Shown: positions 7,787 to 15,698, numbered from the stretch's first letter. The stretch is DNA of 35,746 nucleotides from Clostridiales bacterium (GCA_012514145.1 JAAZAV010000015.1:1-35746); one strand, 5' to 3'. Numbers and translations: made by a program. The notes: generated by a model from the letters alone, not told the origin.

Positions 7787-7853
7787 AAAACAGTCCCCTT
7801 CGGAGCAGACACTCGAAATTAAATTTACGAGACTGTTCAAAGGGGACTGTTTT
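7787..7853. repeat. Long hairpin repeat, copy 1 (terminator-like)
   Basis: Perfect 14 bp arms (7787-7800 and 7840-7853) enclose an inner, nearly continuous stem containing CGGAGCAGACACTCG and CGAGACTGTTC. It lies between two convergent genes, so it probably stops transcripts from both sides. The inner sequence recurs in the hairpin at 29347-29411 although the outer arms differ, so this is a repeat family rather than a single terminator. The rest of the gap 7742-7893 holds nothing else visible. Confidence 0.8.
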
Positions 7854-7893
7854 CGTATATTACGCCTGCAAATCAGTCACAACCCAAATCGGT

Positions 7894-8985
7894 TCACAGA
7901 ACATCGCCGTATATCAGTTCGGAATTGTGCCACGGATAACGGACGCCCTTGCGCACGCACTCTATGAAGTCATAGAATTTGCAATAATCCTGAAGATCAT
8001 GGCTGTGCGGACCGTATCTGAAATTCTGGGCTATATGATCGCCGACGCCGAGGAATTCGTAAACTTCCCTTGCGGCCTTGTATGTGAGATAGCAGCCCCG
8101 GGGATTCGCCCAGACATCGTCCATGGATATAGTCTCGAGCAGATATCTCGGCGCAATTGCCGCCTTGAGAAAGTGCATATCAAAGGGCAGTTCGGTTTCC
8201 CGTCCCACATAGTCCTTCATATCGGGTCCCAGCCAGTAGGGTATGACGCGGATAAGATCGGCAAGGGTCTCGCAGCGCGGATCCAGCAAGCCGTATTTTT
8301 TGATGGTTTCCTCGTCGGCATACTGTTCGTATCTGAAGCAGCCGCTTCCGGCAGCGCCTGAACACGCGGACTGAATGAATTTAATCCTTTCGTCTGTCGC
8401 CGCCGCCAGAAGGGTGGTCTTTCCGCCCCTTGAAAGCCCCGCGATTGCGATACAGTCGGTGTCGACGAAACTCATACCGCAAAGGGCGTCGACGCAGCGC
8501 TGATAACCCCACGCCCATGCGGCGATCGTGCTGAACGTGCCGTCAGGATAAACATTGAATAAACCGTAGTCCCGCTCAACCCGGTAATTGTCGGCGGAGA
8601 GCATATTGCGGTTGAATACGGCGGCGATAAAGCCCCGCCGGTTCGCCTCTTTTATTTTCTCATCGTTGAACCCGAACAGGTCGCCGCAGATCACGACCGG
8701 GCATTTGCCTTCAATCTCCGGACGGTGAAGCTGCATGGGAAAAGAAATCTGTTTTTCCGCGGTTCCGGCGGTGATAAGATAGCAGGACGCATACATATGC
8801 CGGCATGAGAAAACCTCCGGCTTCGGCGGCATCCCTCCGAACAGCAGCGGTACCGAGTTCTCAAGAATATGCTCCCGCTGTTCAGCCCACCTGGCGGGAG
8901 AATCGAACCTTCCGCCCTTTCCGTCCGAGAAAAGATCCGGCAGCGGACCCAAAATCTTGTCGAGTGAAGTGTCGTTGTAAGTCAT
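7894..8985 (-). CDS. CE15-like alpha/beta hydrolase (glucuronoyl esterase type)
   Basis: This is a predicted serine esterase resembling bacterial CE15 enzymes, which split esters between glucuronic acid on xylan and lignin alcohols; acetyl xylan esterase-like activity is an alternative. The nucleophile motif GLSRGGKT (183-190, Ser185) and the following ATDERI..SACSGAAGSG match the CE15 block G-x-S-R-x-G-K-x-A..DERI..SGxGG. The likely catalytic His lies in GPHSHD (325-330). No signal peptide is seen, so it would act inside the cell on imported fragments. The start at 8985 follows AGAAAGGTGATG; upstream codons in frame have no support. It lies about 100 bases after the metallophosphoesterase on the same strand and may be a separate unit, since direct repeats occupy that gap. 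The exact ester is unknown. Confidence 0.75.
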   Translation of the reverse strand: MTYNDTSLDKILGPLPDLFSDGKGGRFDSPARWAEQREHILENSVPLLFGGMPPKPEVFSCRHMYASCYLITAGTAEKQISFPMQLHRPEIEGKCPVVICGDLFGFNDEKIKEANRRGFIAAVFNRNMLSADNYRVERDYGLFNVYPDGTFSTIAAWAWGYQRCVDALCGMSFVDTDCIAIAGLSRGGKTTLLAAATDERIKFIQSACSGAAGSGCFRYEQYADEETIKKYGLLDPRCETLADLIRVIPYWLGPDMKDYVGRETELPFDMHFLKAAIAPRYLLETISMDDVWANPRGCYLTYKAAREVYEFLGVGDHIAQNFRYGPHSHDLQDYCKFYDFIECVRKGVRYPWHNSELIYGDVL

Positions 8986-9024
8986 GTTTGCATCACCTTT
9001 CTGAATAATATATCGCGCACGCGT

Positions 9025-9047
9025 ATATGCACATAGCATATGCACAT
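9025..9047 (-). repeat. Tandem 10-mer upstream of the CE15-like gene
   Basis: The 10-mer ATATGCACAT occurs twice (9025-9034 and 9038-9047), three bases apart, 40 bases before the CE15-like start. The 13 base period puts the copies on different helix faces. It could be a regulator site or RNA feature, and no function is shown. Confidence 0.4.
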
Positions 9048-9087
9048 ATTCGAAGGAAAGAGAGTCAATGAATTGCAGAGCGGGATT

Positions 9088-10359
9088 TTATGCGGCTTTG
9101 TCAAGGTCGGCAGGCAGGGTGATAAGCTGTCCAAGCCGCACCACCTGCGGACTGATATATATCCGGTCGTCAATACCGTAATCAACCAGTTTGCTTTCGT
9201 TGTGGTAGTCGTTGGCGACACCCGGAGCTTTCAGGTTCACAACTCCGTCTCCGCTGTAACGGCTTATTATCACCTCGCCGCCGTCAATCTCGATGACGGT
9301 CATGGTGAGGGTGGTCTCAGCCCGGGGATTGCAGAGGGTGTAGTAGCCGGTGTAGCCCGCGTTGAAGTAGGTGAAACCCAGGGTCTCGGGGGCGAACAGG
9401 TTGTTTTCGTCACGGCTGTCGCGGTGAGACACCCATATGGTGTCGCCCTTCCCAAGATAAATCGAGGAGCCGCCCAGATAGTCATCCCAGCCGTTGTTGT
9501 GGTTGTGACCGAAGATGAAGAAGATATTCAGTCCGGCTTTCGAGGCGCGCTGCAGCTCGTCGAAGATATAGTAACCCCACTGACCGTCACCCTGCAGATA
9601 GGTGCGCATGCTGCAGTGAAGCTGCAGGTGTGACAGAATGAATATGGGGCGGGTGAAGCCTTCCGCCAGTTTCGCATCGAGATATTCCCGCAGGCGTTTT
9701 CCCACGGCCTCGGTGCGCTCCCGCTCATCGTTATACCAGTCGTAGTCCGCCTCGTGAATGACAAACACCCCGTAGCGTCCCTCATCTGCTCTCTTATTGT
9801 TCGGAGCGGTATGGGGGTCGTTGCTGCCTGCGGGGGACAGCCCGTCGATGTCGATAAAGTCGTGATTGCCCTGCAGCATAACCATGTGCCCGGTCTTAAG
9901 GGAGGGGAACCAGGCGCGGATGTAGGTGTTCAAAGCATTGAATCCATCGCGCGAGCCTTCGAAATCGCCGGTGTAGTCGCCGCAGAAGAAGAAGGCATCG
10001 GGAGTGTCATAACCGGCATCGCGTATCCGGTCGGTTATGGCCTTGACCTGCAGAAGCCCCTTTGTATGGCTTTCGGGATTCTGAAAGTCGGAACCGGCGA
10101 TGATAATCACAGGCTCCTCGTCGGGAGAAGGAGCGGCTCCGACCAAGGTTACCCTTTCTTCGGCAGTTTCGGTGATATCTGAGCCGTCCGAATCAGCCGC
10201 AGAAATGTCGGAGTTTTTCGCCGGCTCAGGTGAACTGCCGTCAGTCAGAACGGTCGACCCGATATAAACAGACTCACCCTCACCGGCACAGCAATTGAAG
10301 AGGGTCAGCACAAGGACGGTCAACAGAGCGGCTCCGATCAGGGCGAGTGATTTTTTCAT
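9088..10359 (-). CDS. Calcineurin-like metallophosphoesterase lipoprotein
   Basis: This predicted surface lipoprotein (423 residues) has a calcineurin-type phosphoesterase domain that would use two metal ions to split phosphate esters outside the membrane. The signal peptide MKKSLALIGAALLTVLVLTL leads to Cys23, followed by an acidic linker. The metal motifs appear in order: AGSDFQ, in which Gln stands where D-x-H usually has His, FFCGDYTGD, QGNHDFID, ILSHLQLH and FGHNHNNGWD. It starts only 3 bases after gatB and has no strong ribosome site, so it probably rides on the aspS-gatCAB transcript. That is an odd partner for translation genes. The substrate is unknown; nucleotides, teichoic acid or phosphodiesters are all possible. 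Confidence 0.85.
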   Translation of the reverse strand: MKKSLALIGAALLTVLVLTLFNCCAGEGESVYIGSTVLTDGSSPEPAKNSDISAADSDGSDITETAEERVTLVGAAPSPDEEPVIIIAGSDFQNPESHTKGLLQVKAITDRIRDAGYDTPDAFFFCGDYTGDFEGSRDGFNALNTYIRAWFPSLKTGHMVMLQGNHDFIDIDGLSPAGSNDPHTAPNNKRADEGRYGVFVIHEADYDWYNDERERTEAVGKRLREYLDAKLAEGFTRPIFILSHLQLHCSMRTYLQGDGQWGYYIFDELQRASKAGLNIFFIFGHNHNNGWDDYLGGSSIYLGKGDTIWVSHRDSRDENNLFAPETLGFTYFNAGYTGYYTLCNPRAETTLTMTVIEIDGGEVIISRYSGDGVVNLKAPGVANDYHNESKLVDYGIDDRIYISPQVVRLGQLITLPADLDKAA

Positions 10360-10362
10360 TAT

Positions 10363-11802
10363 TTATTCGTTGATCTTCGCGATGAGAGCCTTGCGGAGAA
10401 CCTGCGGATCGCAGTTGCCCTTGAGTTGTCTCATGCATTTGCCGAAGAGAGCCATAAGCGCCTTTTCCTTGCCGCCCTTATAGTCGGCGACCGACTTCGG
10501 ATCGGCGGCAACCACCTCGGCTACCACCTTGTCGATAAGATCGGTGTCGGTGGAGATAATCAAACCCTCAGAAGCGGCATATTCGGCGGGAGAGACTGTC
10601 CCATCGTCGAACATGGCGTCGAGAATCTTCCTGCCGTTGACGCGGCTCACCTTGCTGTCGGATACAAGCTTTATAAGCTCACCAAGCGCATTGCCGTCAA
10701 GCTTCAGTTGGTCGTAGGTTATGCCGCGCACACCCAGAATGCTCATTACCTCGGAGGTTATCCAGTTTACGCAGTCCTTGGGGTTGCCGGTCACTTTGCA
10801 GGCGGCTTCGAAGCACTCGCAGAGGGCGATGCTCTCGGTGAGGCGGCGGGCGTCGTATTCGCTCAGCCCCAGTTCGGTCGTATAGCGCTCAAAGCGAACC
10901 TCGGGGAACTCGGGCAGGGAGGATTTTATCCCGTCATACCATTTGTCGTCGATAACCACAGGCATAACATTTGGATCGGGGAAATAGCGGTAATCGCCGG
11001 CGGTTTCCTTTGTGCGCATGGCGAAGCTCATGCCTTTTATGTCGTCCCAGCGGCGGGTCTCCTGAACCAACTCCTCGGTGCCGTTCTCGATGGCGTCGAT
11101 GTGCCGGAAGGTCTCGTAGTCTATCGCGCGCTTGATAGCCTCGATGGAGTTCATGTTCTTCATCTCGGAGCGCACACCGAGCACATTGCTGCCCTCGGGG
11201 CGGACCGACAGGTTGACATCGCAGCGCATGGTTCCGTGAGCCATCTCGCACTCGGCGACACGGGCGTAACGGAGCAGAGTCTTGAGCCGGTCTAAATACG
11301 CCTCGACCTCCTCGGCAGAGGAAAGGTCGGGCTCGGATACTATCTCGATAAGCGGCACGCTGGTGCGGTTGAAATCGATGTGGGTGGTGTCTTCCCGAAT
11401 GTCGTGTACCAGCTTGCCGGCGTCCTCCTCCATGTGAATCTGCTTGATTCGGATGCCCTTTTTGCCCGTGGAGGTTTTAATCTCCACAAGACCCTTTACC
11501 GCTATCGGCGCGAACCACTGGGTGGTCTGAAAAGCGGAGGGCAGGTCGGGGTAGTAGTAGTTCTTCTTGTCAAATGTGGTGGTGCGGTTGATATGACAGT
11601 TCAGCATCATACCCGCCTTCATGCCGAAGTCTATGACCCGCTTGTTCACCACCGGCAGCATACCCGGCATTCCGCAGCAGGCGGGGCAGACATGCATGTT
11701 CGGCTCGGTGCCGTAGGAACCGGCGGAGCAGGAGCAGAATATCTTCGAGTCGGTAGCCAGCTCAACGTGAACCTCAAGGCCGATAACCGTTTCGTACTTC
11801 AT
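10363..11802 (-). CDS. gatB: Aspartyl/glutamyl-tRNA amidotransferase subunit B
   Basis: GatB activates the Asp or Glu carried on tRNA-Asn or tRNA-Gln with ATP and receives ammonia from GatA to make Asn-tRNA or Gln-tRNA. The 479 residue protein is full length. It begins MKYETVIGLEVHVEL and has the zinc cysteines in IFCSCSAG and HVCPACCGMPGMLP, then NYYYPDLP and IHMEEDAGKLVH for ATP/magnesium binding. The YqeY-like tail ends with VADYKGGKEKALMALFGKCM. The ATG follows the gatA stop directly with no gap (GAGGGC lies within gatA), so translation is coupled. All visible active-site features of GatB are intact, in contrast to GatA next to it. The substrate tRNA is probably Asn, as judged from the leader and the linked aspS. 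Confidence 0.96.
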   Translation of the reverse strand: MKYETVIGLEVHVELATDSKIFCSCSAGSYGTEPNMHVCPACCGMPGMLPVVNKRVIDFGMKAGMMLNCHINRTTTFDKKNYYYPDLPSAFQTTQWFAPIAVKGLVEIKTSTGKKGIRIKQIHMEEDAGKLVHDIREDTTHIDFNRTSVPLIEIVSEPDLSSAEEVEAYLDRLKTLLRYARVAECEMAHGTMRCDVNLSVRPEGSNVLGVRSEMKNMNSIEAIKRAIDYETFRHIDAIENGTEELVQETRRWDDIKGMSFAMRTKETAGDYRYFPDPNVMPVVIDDKWYDGIKSSLPEFPEVRFERYTTELGLSEYDARRLTESIALCECFEAACKVTGNPKDCVNWITSEVMSILGVRGITYDQLKLDGNALGELIKLVSDSKVSRVNGRKILDAMFDDGTVSPAEYAASEGLIISTDTDLIDKVVAEVVAADPKSVADYKGGKEKALMALFGKCMRQLKGNCDPQVLRKALIAKINE

Positions 11803-13011
11803 TTATTTGCCCTCGCTTTCGGTGATTTTTGCCGCCGCGGCAAGCAGTGAGCCGTCCGAAAAGGCTCTGCCTATCAGCTGAACCGAGCCGCAGACCACAG
11901 CCGGCAGACCGGTTATCGACGCGGGAGCGGTGAATCGGTTCTCGGTATAAACGGCGTATTTGTCGGCGCGTATCTCCTCGCCGTAGCTTAGAGCCGAACA
12001 GGCGGGCAGGAGAACCGCATCGTATTCGCTAAACAGTTCGGCGAAAGCCTCGACAATGAGACGGCGTATTCGCAGCGCCTTGTCATACTGCTTATTGTAT
12101 TTGTCGGCAGAGAGTGTCTCGGAGCCGAAAATTATAACCGACTTGATGAGCTCGCCGAATGCCTCGGTGCGGCTGTTGGTGTAGAGTTCGTCGATGCCGG
12201 AAAAATTCTCGGCGCGGTAGCCGTACTTCACGCCGTCATAGCGGGAGACGTTGTTGCAGACCTCGGCGCTCATGAGTATGTTCCAGGCGATGTTTGAGAC
12301 GGCAATAATATCGCTCTCGACCTTGACGACTTCGATCCCGGCAGCCTCGGCGGACGCAGTGAACGCGGCAAGTTTCCCCTTCACATCCTCGTTTGTGCCC
12401 TCGGTCAGATTGACCGGGAGGGCGATGCGCTTTATCGGAACGGCGGCAGTCTTTGCAGTCTCGCACACCGCTTCGGGGTGGGAGGTGCCGTCCTTGTCGT
12501 CGTGACCGGCGATGACCGCGAAAATTTCCGAGACGGCGGCGGTGTCATTCGCCATAATGCTCACGGTGTCCCCCGAGCAGGCCGCGGGAATCACCCCGAA
12601 GCGCGAGACGGTGCCGTAGGTGGGTTTTAACGATATCAGACCGTTCTGTGCGGCGGCGCGGCGGGGATAACCGTTTACGTCAAGGGTTATGACTGCGGAA
12701 ACCTCACCGGCTTTAAGCAGCTCTGCGGCCGCATTTGAGAGCTTCCCGTCAGTTTCAACCGCGCCGAAATAGGAGGTTTCGCCAAGCAAATCCACGGCGA
12801 ACTCGCCCACATTTGCCTTGCCGGCAAGGGTAAAGCCGGCATTATCGAGACGGGTCAGCACCTCGGCGCCGAACAGGCTCATATAGCCCTTTAGCATTCT
12901 GGAGCCGGCGGTGGTGGGCAGCGAAGATGTGAGAATCATGTCATCCGCCGCTATCCTGCGGGAGATGTCAGCCGATTTCGCAGCCGGGTTTTCGGATATA
13001 TATAGTTTCAT
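11803..13011 (-). CDS. gatA: GatA-like subunit lacking the amidase active site
   Basis: Normal GatA (about 485 residues) takes ammonia from glutamine with a Lys-Ser-Ser triad. This one has 402 residues and clear GatA framework: LPTTAGSRML, AGKANVGEFA, ETSYFG, LKPTYGTVSRFGV, VSRYDGVKYGYR and the C-terminal ITGLPAVV. The catalytic parts are lost. The IKDN block that holds the Lys reads ADDM (22-25). The GGSSGGS loop is replaced by DGKLSNAAA. The nucleophile block D-T-G-G-S-I-R reads DVNGYPR, so Ser becomes Tyr115. The N-terminal helices are also missing. The reading frame is open throughout, so it is maintained rather than decayed. The start 13011 has AAAAAGGAT upstream; another ATG at 13038 overlaps the gatC stop and would add nine residues. 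It probably acts as a scaffold. Confidence 0.85.
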   Translation of the reverse strand: MKLYISENPAAKSADISRRIAADDMILTSSLPTTAGSRMLKGYMSLFGAEVLTRLDNAGFTLAGKANVGEFAVDLLGETSYFGAVETDGKLSNAAAELLKAGEVSAVITLDVNGYPRRAAAQNGLISLKPTYGTVSRFGVIPAACSGDTVSIMANDTAAVSEIFAVIAGHDDKDGTSHPEAVCETAKTAAVPIKRIALPVNLTEGTNEDVKGKLAAFTASAEAAGIEVVKVESDIIAVSNIAWNILMSAEVCNNVSRYDGVKYGYRAENFSGIDELYTNSRTEAFGELIKSVIIFGSETLSADKYNKQYDKALRIRRLIVEAFAELFSEYDAVLLPACSALSYGEEIRADKYAVYTENRFTAPASITGLPAVVCGSVQLIGRAFSDGSLLAAAAKITESEGK

Positions 13012-13034
13012 ATAAATTTGATCCTTTTTTGCGC

Positions 13035-13316
13035 TCATTCGAGGACGCGGGGAACGCACCAGTAGCCCTCGTCGGTTTCGGGAGCGGCTGCCTGAAGCGC
13101 CTCGCGGGTGAAGAGCTGAACCGCCTTGTCCTCACGGACAACGGTCATAATAGGCATAACGTGAACCATGCGCTCGGTATCGGCGGTGTCGAAACGGTAA
13201 AGCCGTTCAAGCTCAGCATCCCGGGCGGCGAAGAAGGCGATTATTTCTTCCCTCTGCCTGTCGGTCAGGCTGAGCTGGTTAATCTGTTCTAAACTTATTA
13301 AATAACCAAGTGTCAA
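13035..13316 (-). CDS. gatC: Aspartyl/glutamyl-tRNA amidotransferase subunit C
   Basis: GatC is the small belt subunit that holds GatA and GatB together. The 93 residue protein has the family blocks: hydrophobic N-terminal helix with LSLTDRQREEI, then the extended segment HVMPIMTVVREDKAV, and a final WCVPRVLE. The start is a TTG at 13316, with GGAGG 8 bases before it, giving MTLGYLISLEQINQL. It lies 14 bases after aspS and its stop lies next to gatA, consistent with one operon. It is ordinary for the family, which suggests that the complex still assembles despite the altered GatA. Confidence 0.9.
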   Translation of the reverse strand: MTLGYLISLEQINQLSLTDRQREEIIAFFAARDAELERLYRFDTADTERMVHVMPIMTVVREDKAVQLFTREALQAAAPETDEGYWCVPRVLE

Positions 13317-13330
13317 TTTAATTTCCTCCG

Positions 13331-15106
13331 TCAGTCTCTGACCTTTATGTGGACTTCGCGGAGCTGCAGTTCGGTGACCTCGCTCGGTGCGCCCATCATA
13401 AGGTCCTGCGCGTTTCCGTTCAGCGGGAAGGCTATGACGTCGCGAATGGTCTCCTCGCCGGCGATGAGCATAATCATGCGGTCTATGCCGGGAGCCATGC
13501 CCGCGTGAGGCGGCGCGCCGAAAGCAAAGGCGTTGTAAAGAGCGCCGAACTTGGTGCGGAGCACTTCTTCGTCGTAGCCGGCAATCTCAAAAGCCTTTAT
13601 CATAATGTCGGGGTTGTGGTTGCGGACGGCGCCCGAGGAGAGTTCCACGCCGTTGCAGACAATGTCGTACTGATAGGCGAAAATCTCGAGAGGATCCTTG
13701 GTCTCGAGAGCCTCGAGACCGCCCTGAGGCATGGAGAAGGGGTTGTGGGTGAAGTCGATCTTGTTTGTCTCGGGGTTCAGCTCGTACATGGGGAAGTCCA
13801 CGATGAAGCAGAACTCGAAAGAGTCCTCCTTAATGAGTCCCAGCTCTCTCGCTATCCAGGTGCGCATCTCGCCGGCAAGGCGGTTGATGACCGACGCCGC
13901 GTCGCTTATGAAGAAGAGCGATTCGCCCTCCTTGATTCCGACCAGCTCGCTGAGTTCAGCCTTCTGTCCGTCGGTGAGGAATTTGGCGATTGGTCCCTTG
14001 TATTCGCCGTCTTCAAGGGTGATGTATCCGATGCCGAACTTCATGCCGATGCTGCGGGAGTAGGCATCGATAGCCTTCTCAAATGCCTTCTTGCCGTCGC
14101 CGTCGCCGTCCTTCTTGACGAGATAGTTTGCCACGATGCCGCGAACCGGCTTGTCCTTGAATGGAACGGTTCTGCCGTTTATAGTGAGGAACTCGTTATC
14201 GGCAAAGAAAGCTGTCAGGTCCTTGATAATGAGAGGATTGCGCAGGTCGGGCTTGTCGGAGCCGTATTTTATCATGGCGTCGTTGAAGGTGATGCGGGTG
14301 AAGGGGGGCTTTGAGACCTTCTTGTCGGTGAAATGGGTGAAGGTGTTATAAACCACCGTCTCGGCCACTCCGAACACATCCTCCTGGTCGGCGAAAGCCA
14401 TCTCAAAGTCTAACTGATAGAACTCGCCGGGCGAGCGATCCTGGCGGGCGTCCTCGTCGCGGAAACAGGGTGCTATCTGGAAGTAGCGGTCGAAGCCCGA
14501 CACCATGAGCAGCTGCTTGAACTGCTGAGGAGCCTGGGGCAGGGCGTAGAACTTCCCCTTGTGCTTGCGGCTGGGAACGAGATAGTCCCGGGCGCCCTCG
14601 GGAGATGAGGCGGTGAGTATAGGAGTCTGAACCTCCAAAAAGCCCAGCTGCTCCATCTGATTTCTGAGATAGCTCAATACCTTCGAGCGGAGCACGATAT
14701 TGTCGTGGATATGACGGTTTCTCAGGTCAAGATAGCGGTATCTGAGACGGATATCCTCCCTGGTAAGCGTAGATGAACCGATCTCAAAGGGCAGACCCGA
14801 GCGGCAGGGACCCAGCACCTCGATTTTCGCGGCACGCACTTCAACGCGACCGGTGTTCAGCTTGTCGTTAACAGTTTCCTCGTCGCGCAGGGTAACCTCG
14901 CCCTCGACCGAGACAACGGTTTCCTTAGGCATGCCGGCTATCATGCTGTCGTCCGAAATAACTATCTGGGTTATTCCGTAATGATCGCGCAGGTCGACGA
15001 AAAGCACGCCGCCGTGGTCGCGTACGGTGTCTATCCATCCGGCAAGGGTGACCTGCTGTCCGATGTGATTTGTGTTAAGCTCGTTACAGGTGTGAGTTCT
15101 GAGCAT
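13331..15106 (-). CDS. aspS: Aspartate-tRNA ligase, probably non-discriminating
   Basis: This is a bacterial-type class II AspRS of 591 residues, which charges tRNA-Asp with aspartate in the cytoplasm. Motif 2 is CFRDEDARQDRSPGEFYQLD and motif 3 contains GIDRMIMLIAG; the bacterial insertion domain lies between. The start at 15106 follows GGAGGAAAGAAAA. In the anticodon-binding domain the sequence RDHGG carries His31. As I recall, His at this place is linked with non-discriminating AspRS of Pseudomonas aeruginosa that also charges tRNA-Asn, whereas discriminating enzymes have Leu (RDLGG). With gatC, gatA and gatB following, it would make Asp-tRNA-Asn for amidation. The T-box leader controls the operon. 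Confidence 0.95.
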   Translation of the reverse strand: MLRTHTCNELNTNHIGQQVTLAGWIDTVRDHGGVLFVDLRDHYGITQIVISDDSMIAGMPKETVVSVEGEVTLRDEETVNDKLNTGRVEVRAAKIEVLGPCRSGLPFEIGSSTLTREDIRLRYRYLDLRNRHIHDNIVLRSKVLSYLRNQMEQLGFLEVQTPILTASSPEGARDYLVPSRKHKGKFYALPQAPQQFKQLLMVSGFDRYFQIAPCFRDEDARQDRSPGEFYQLDFEMAFADQEDVFGVAETVVYNTFTHFTDKKVSKPPFTRITFNDAMIKYGSDKPDLRNPLIIKDLTAFFADNEFLTINGRTVPFKDKPVRGIVANYLVKKDGDGDGKKAFEKAIDAYSRSIGMKFGIGYITLEDGEYKGPIAKFLTDGQKAELSELVGIKEGESLFFISDAASVINRLAGEMRTWIARELGLIKEDSFEFCFIVDFPMYELNPETNKIDFTHNPFSMPQGGLEALETKDPLEIFAYQYDIVCNGVELSSGAVRNHNPDIMIKAFEIAGYDEEVLRTKFGALYNAFAFGAPPHAGMAPGIDRMIMLIAGEETIRDVIAFPLNGNAQDLMMGAPSEVTELQLREVHIKVRD

Positions 15107-15197
15107 TTTTCTTTCCTCCGAATATCTGTCGTGTGTGTTTTTTGTCATTGTGTAAGGTTAGGCGCGTCGTAGTCGTAGGGCGGAAGGAGTTTCTCCG

Positions 15198-15508
15198 AAA
15201 AACAGAAAAAGCCTCCGTCCTTACATGGGACGAAAGCTTACGCAGCGCTTCCGCGATACCACCCAAATTGGCCGTCTCCGACCCTCTCGTTGCACGTACA
15301 GAACTGTCTGCCGTCTGCATGCGGTTCTACTGACCCTGCCATTTTCATACCGCACGGGGGCATATTTCCCCAAACGGCACATGGCAGCGGCGTTCTTCCG
15401 CGGACTCCGAAGTGTTTTTCACACGGCGCACACTGCCGCCCTCTCACCTGCGGCGGCTCTCTGTTAGCTGCTTCCCGCGCTACTCGCTTCATCCCTGTCC
15501 GAAAATGC
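15198..15508 (-). promoter_or_regulatory. T-box riboswitch leader of aspS-gatCAB, tRNA-Asn type
   Basis: Read on the minus strand, this leader has the usual T-box parts. Stem I begins after CGGAC, which pairs with GTCCG near 15400, and contains GATGAAGCGAGTAG and an AGAGAG/GTGAGAG distal region. The T-box bulge TGGGTGGTATCGCGG (15266-15252) would pair with the uncharged tRNA end. The terminator is CGTCC (15232-15228) with GGACG (15220-15216), then GAGGC and two T runs to 15198. The specifier best fits AAC at 15416-15414, placed just before A and the CTTC stem, which is an Asn codon. Uncharged tRNA-Asn would therefore prevent termination and raise aspS-gatCAB expression. The codon reading is by hand folding. 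Confidence 0.88.
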
Positions 15509-15514
15509 CTGAAC

Positions 15515-15543
15515 AGTATATCACCGAAACAGAAAAATGTCAA
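15515..15543 (-). promoter_or_regulatory. Promoter of the T-box/aspS operon
   Basis: Minus-strand TTGACA (15543-15538), a 17 base spacer and TATACT (15520-15515) lie directly upstream of the T-box leader. Transcription should start near 15508, giving a leader of about 400 bases before aspS. Confidence 0.8.
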
Positions 15544-15605
15544 GAGCAGCGGCAGGAATATTTACGAAAATCGGCGGTAAAGCTGCAAAATTTTGATATT
15601 CCCGC

Positions 15606-15634
15606 TTTACAGAGACGGCGGTATGTGGTAAAAT
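15606..15634 (+). promoter_or_regulatory. Promoter of glycyl radical enzyme 1
   Basis: TTTACA (15606-15611), a 17 base spacer and TAAAAT (15629-15634) lie 65 bases before the start at 15699. It is divergent from the aspS promoter, about 60 bases away. The rest of 15107-15698 is taken by the T-box leader and these promoters. Confidence 0.6.
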
Positions 15635-15698
15635 GAAAAAACAAAAACAGACAGACAACTACCCGGGCAGACACCTGAAACCGAAAGCGGAGGAAAAG

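Noticed and set aside
10426..11295. Long plus-strand open frame opposite gatB
   Set aside because: It is antisense to a highly conserved gene and has no family motifs.
13349..14314. Plus-strand open frame of 321 codons opposite aspS
   Set aside because: Antisense shadow; the AspRS motifs on the other strand are clear.
15400..15421. Dual-codon (Asn and Glu) specifier as in Clostridium acetobutylicum
   Set aside because: A one-base shift from AAC gives AAA or ACA here, not a Glu codon; GAA occurs nearby but four bases away.
15225..15580. Several small open frames in the aspS leader
   Set aside because: The region is explained by the T-box riboswitch, and none has a ribosome site.
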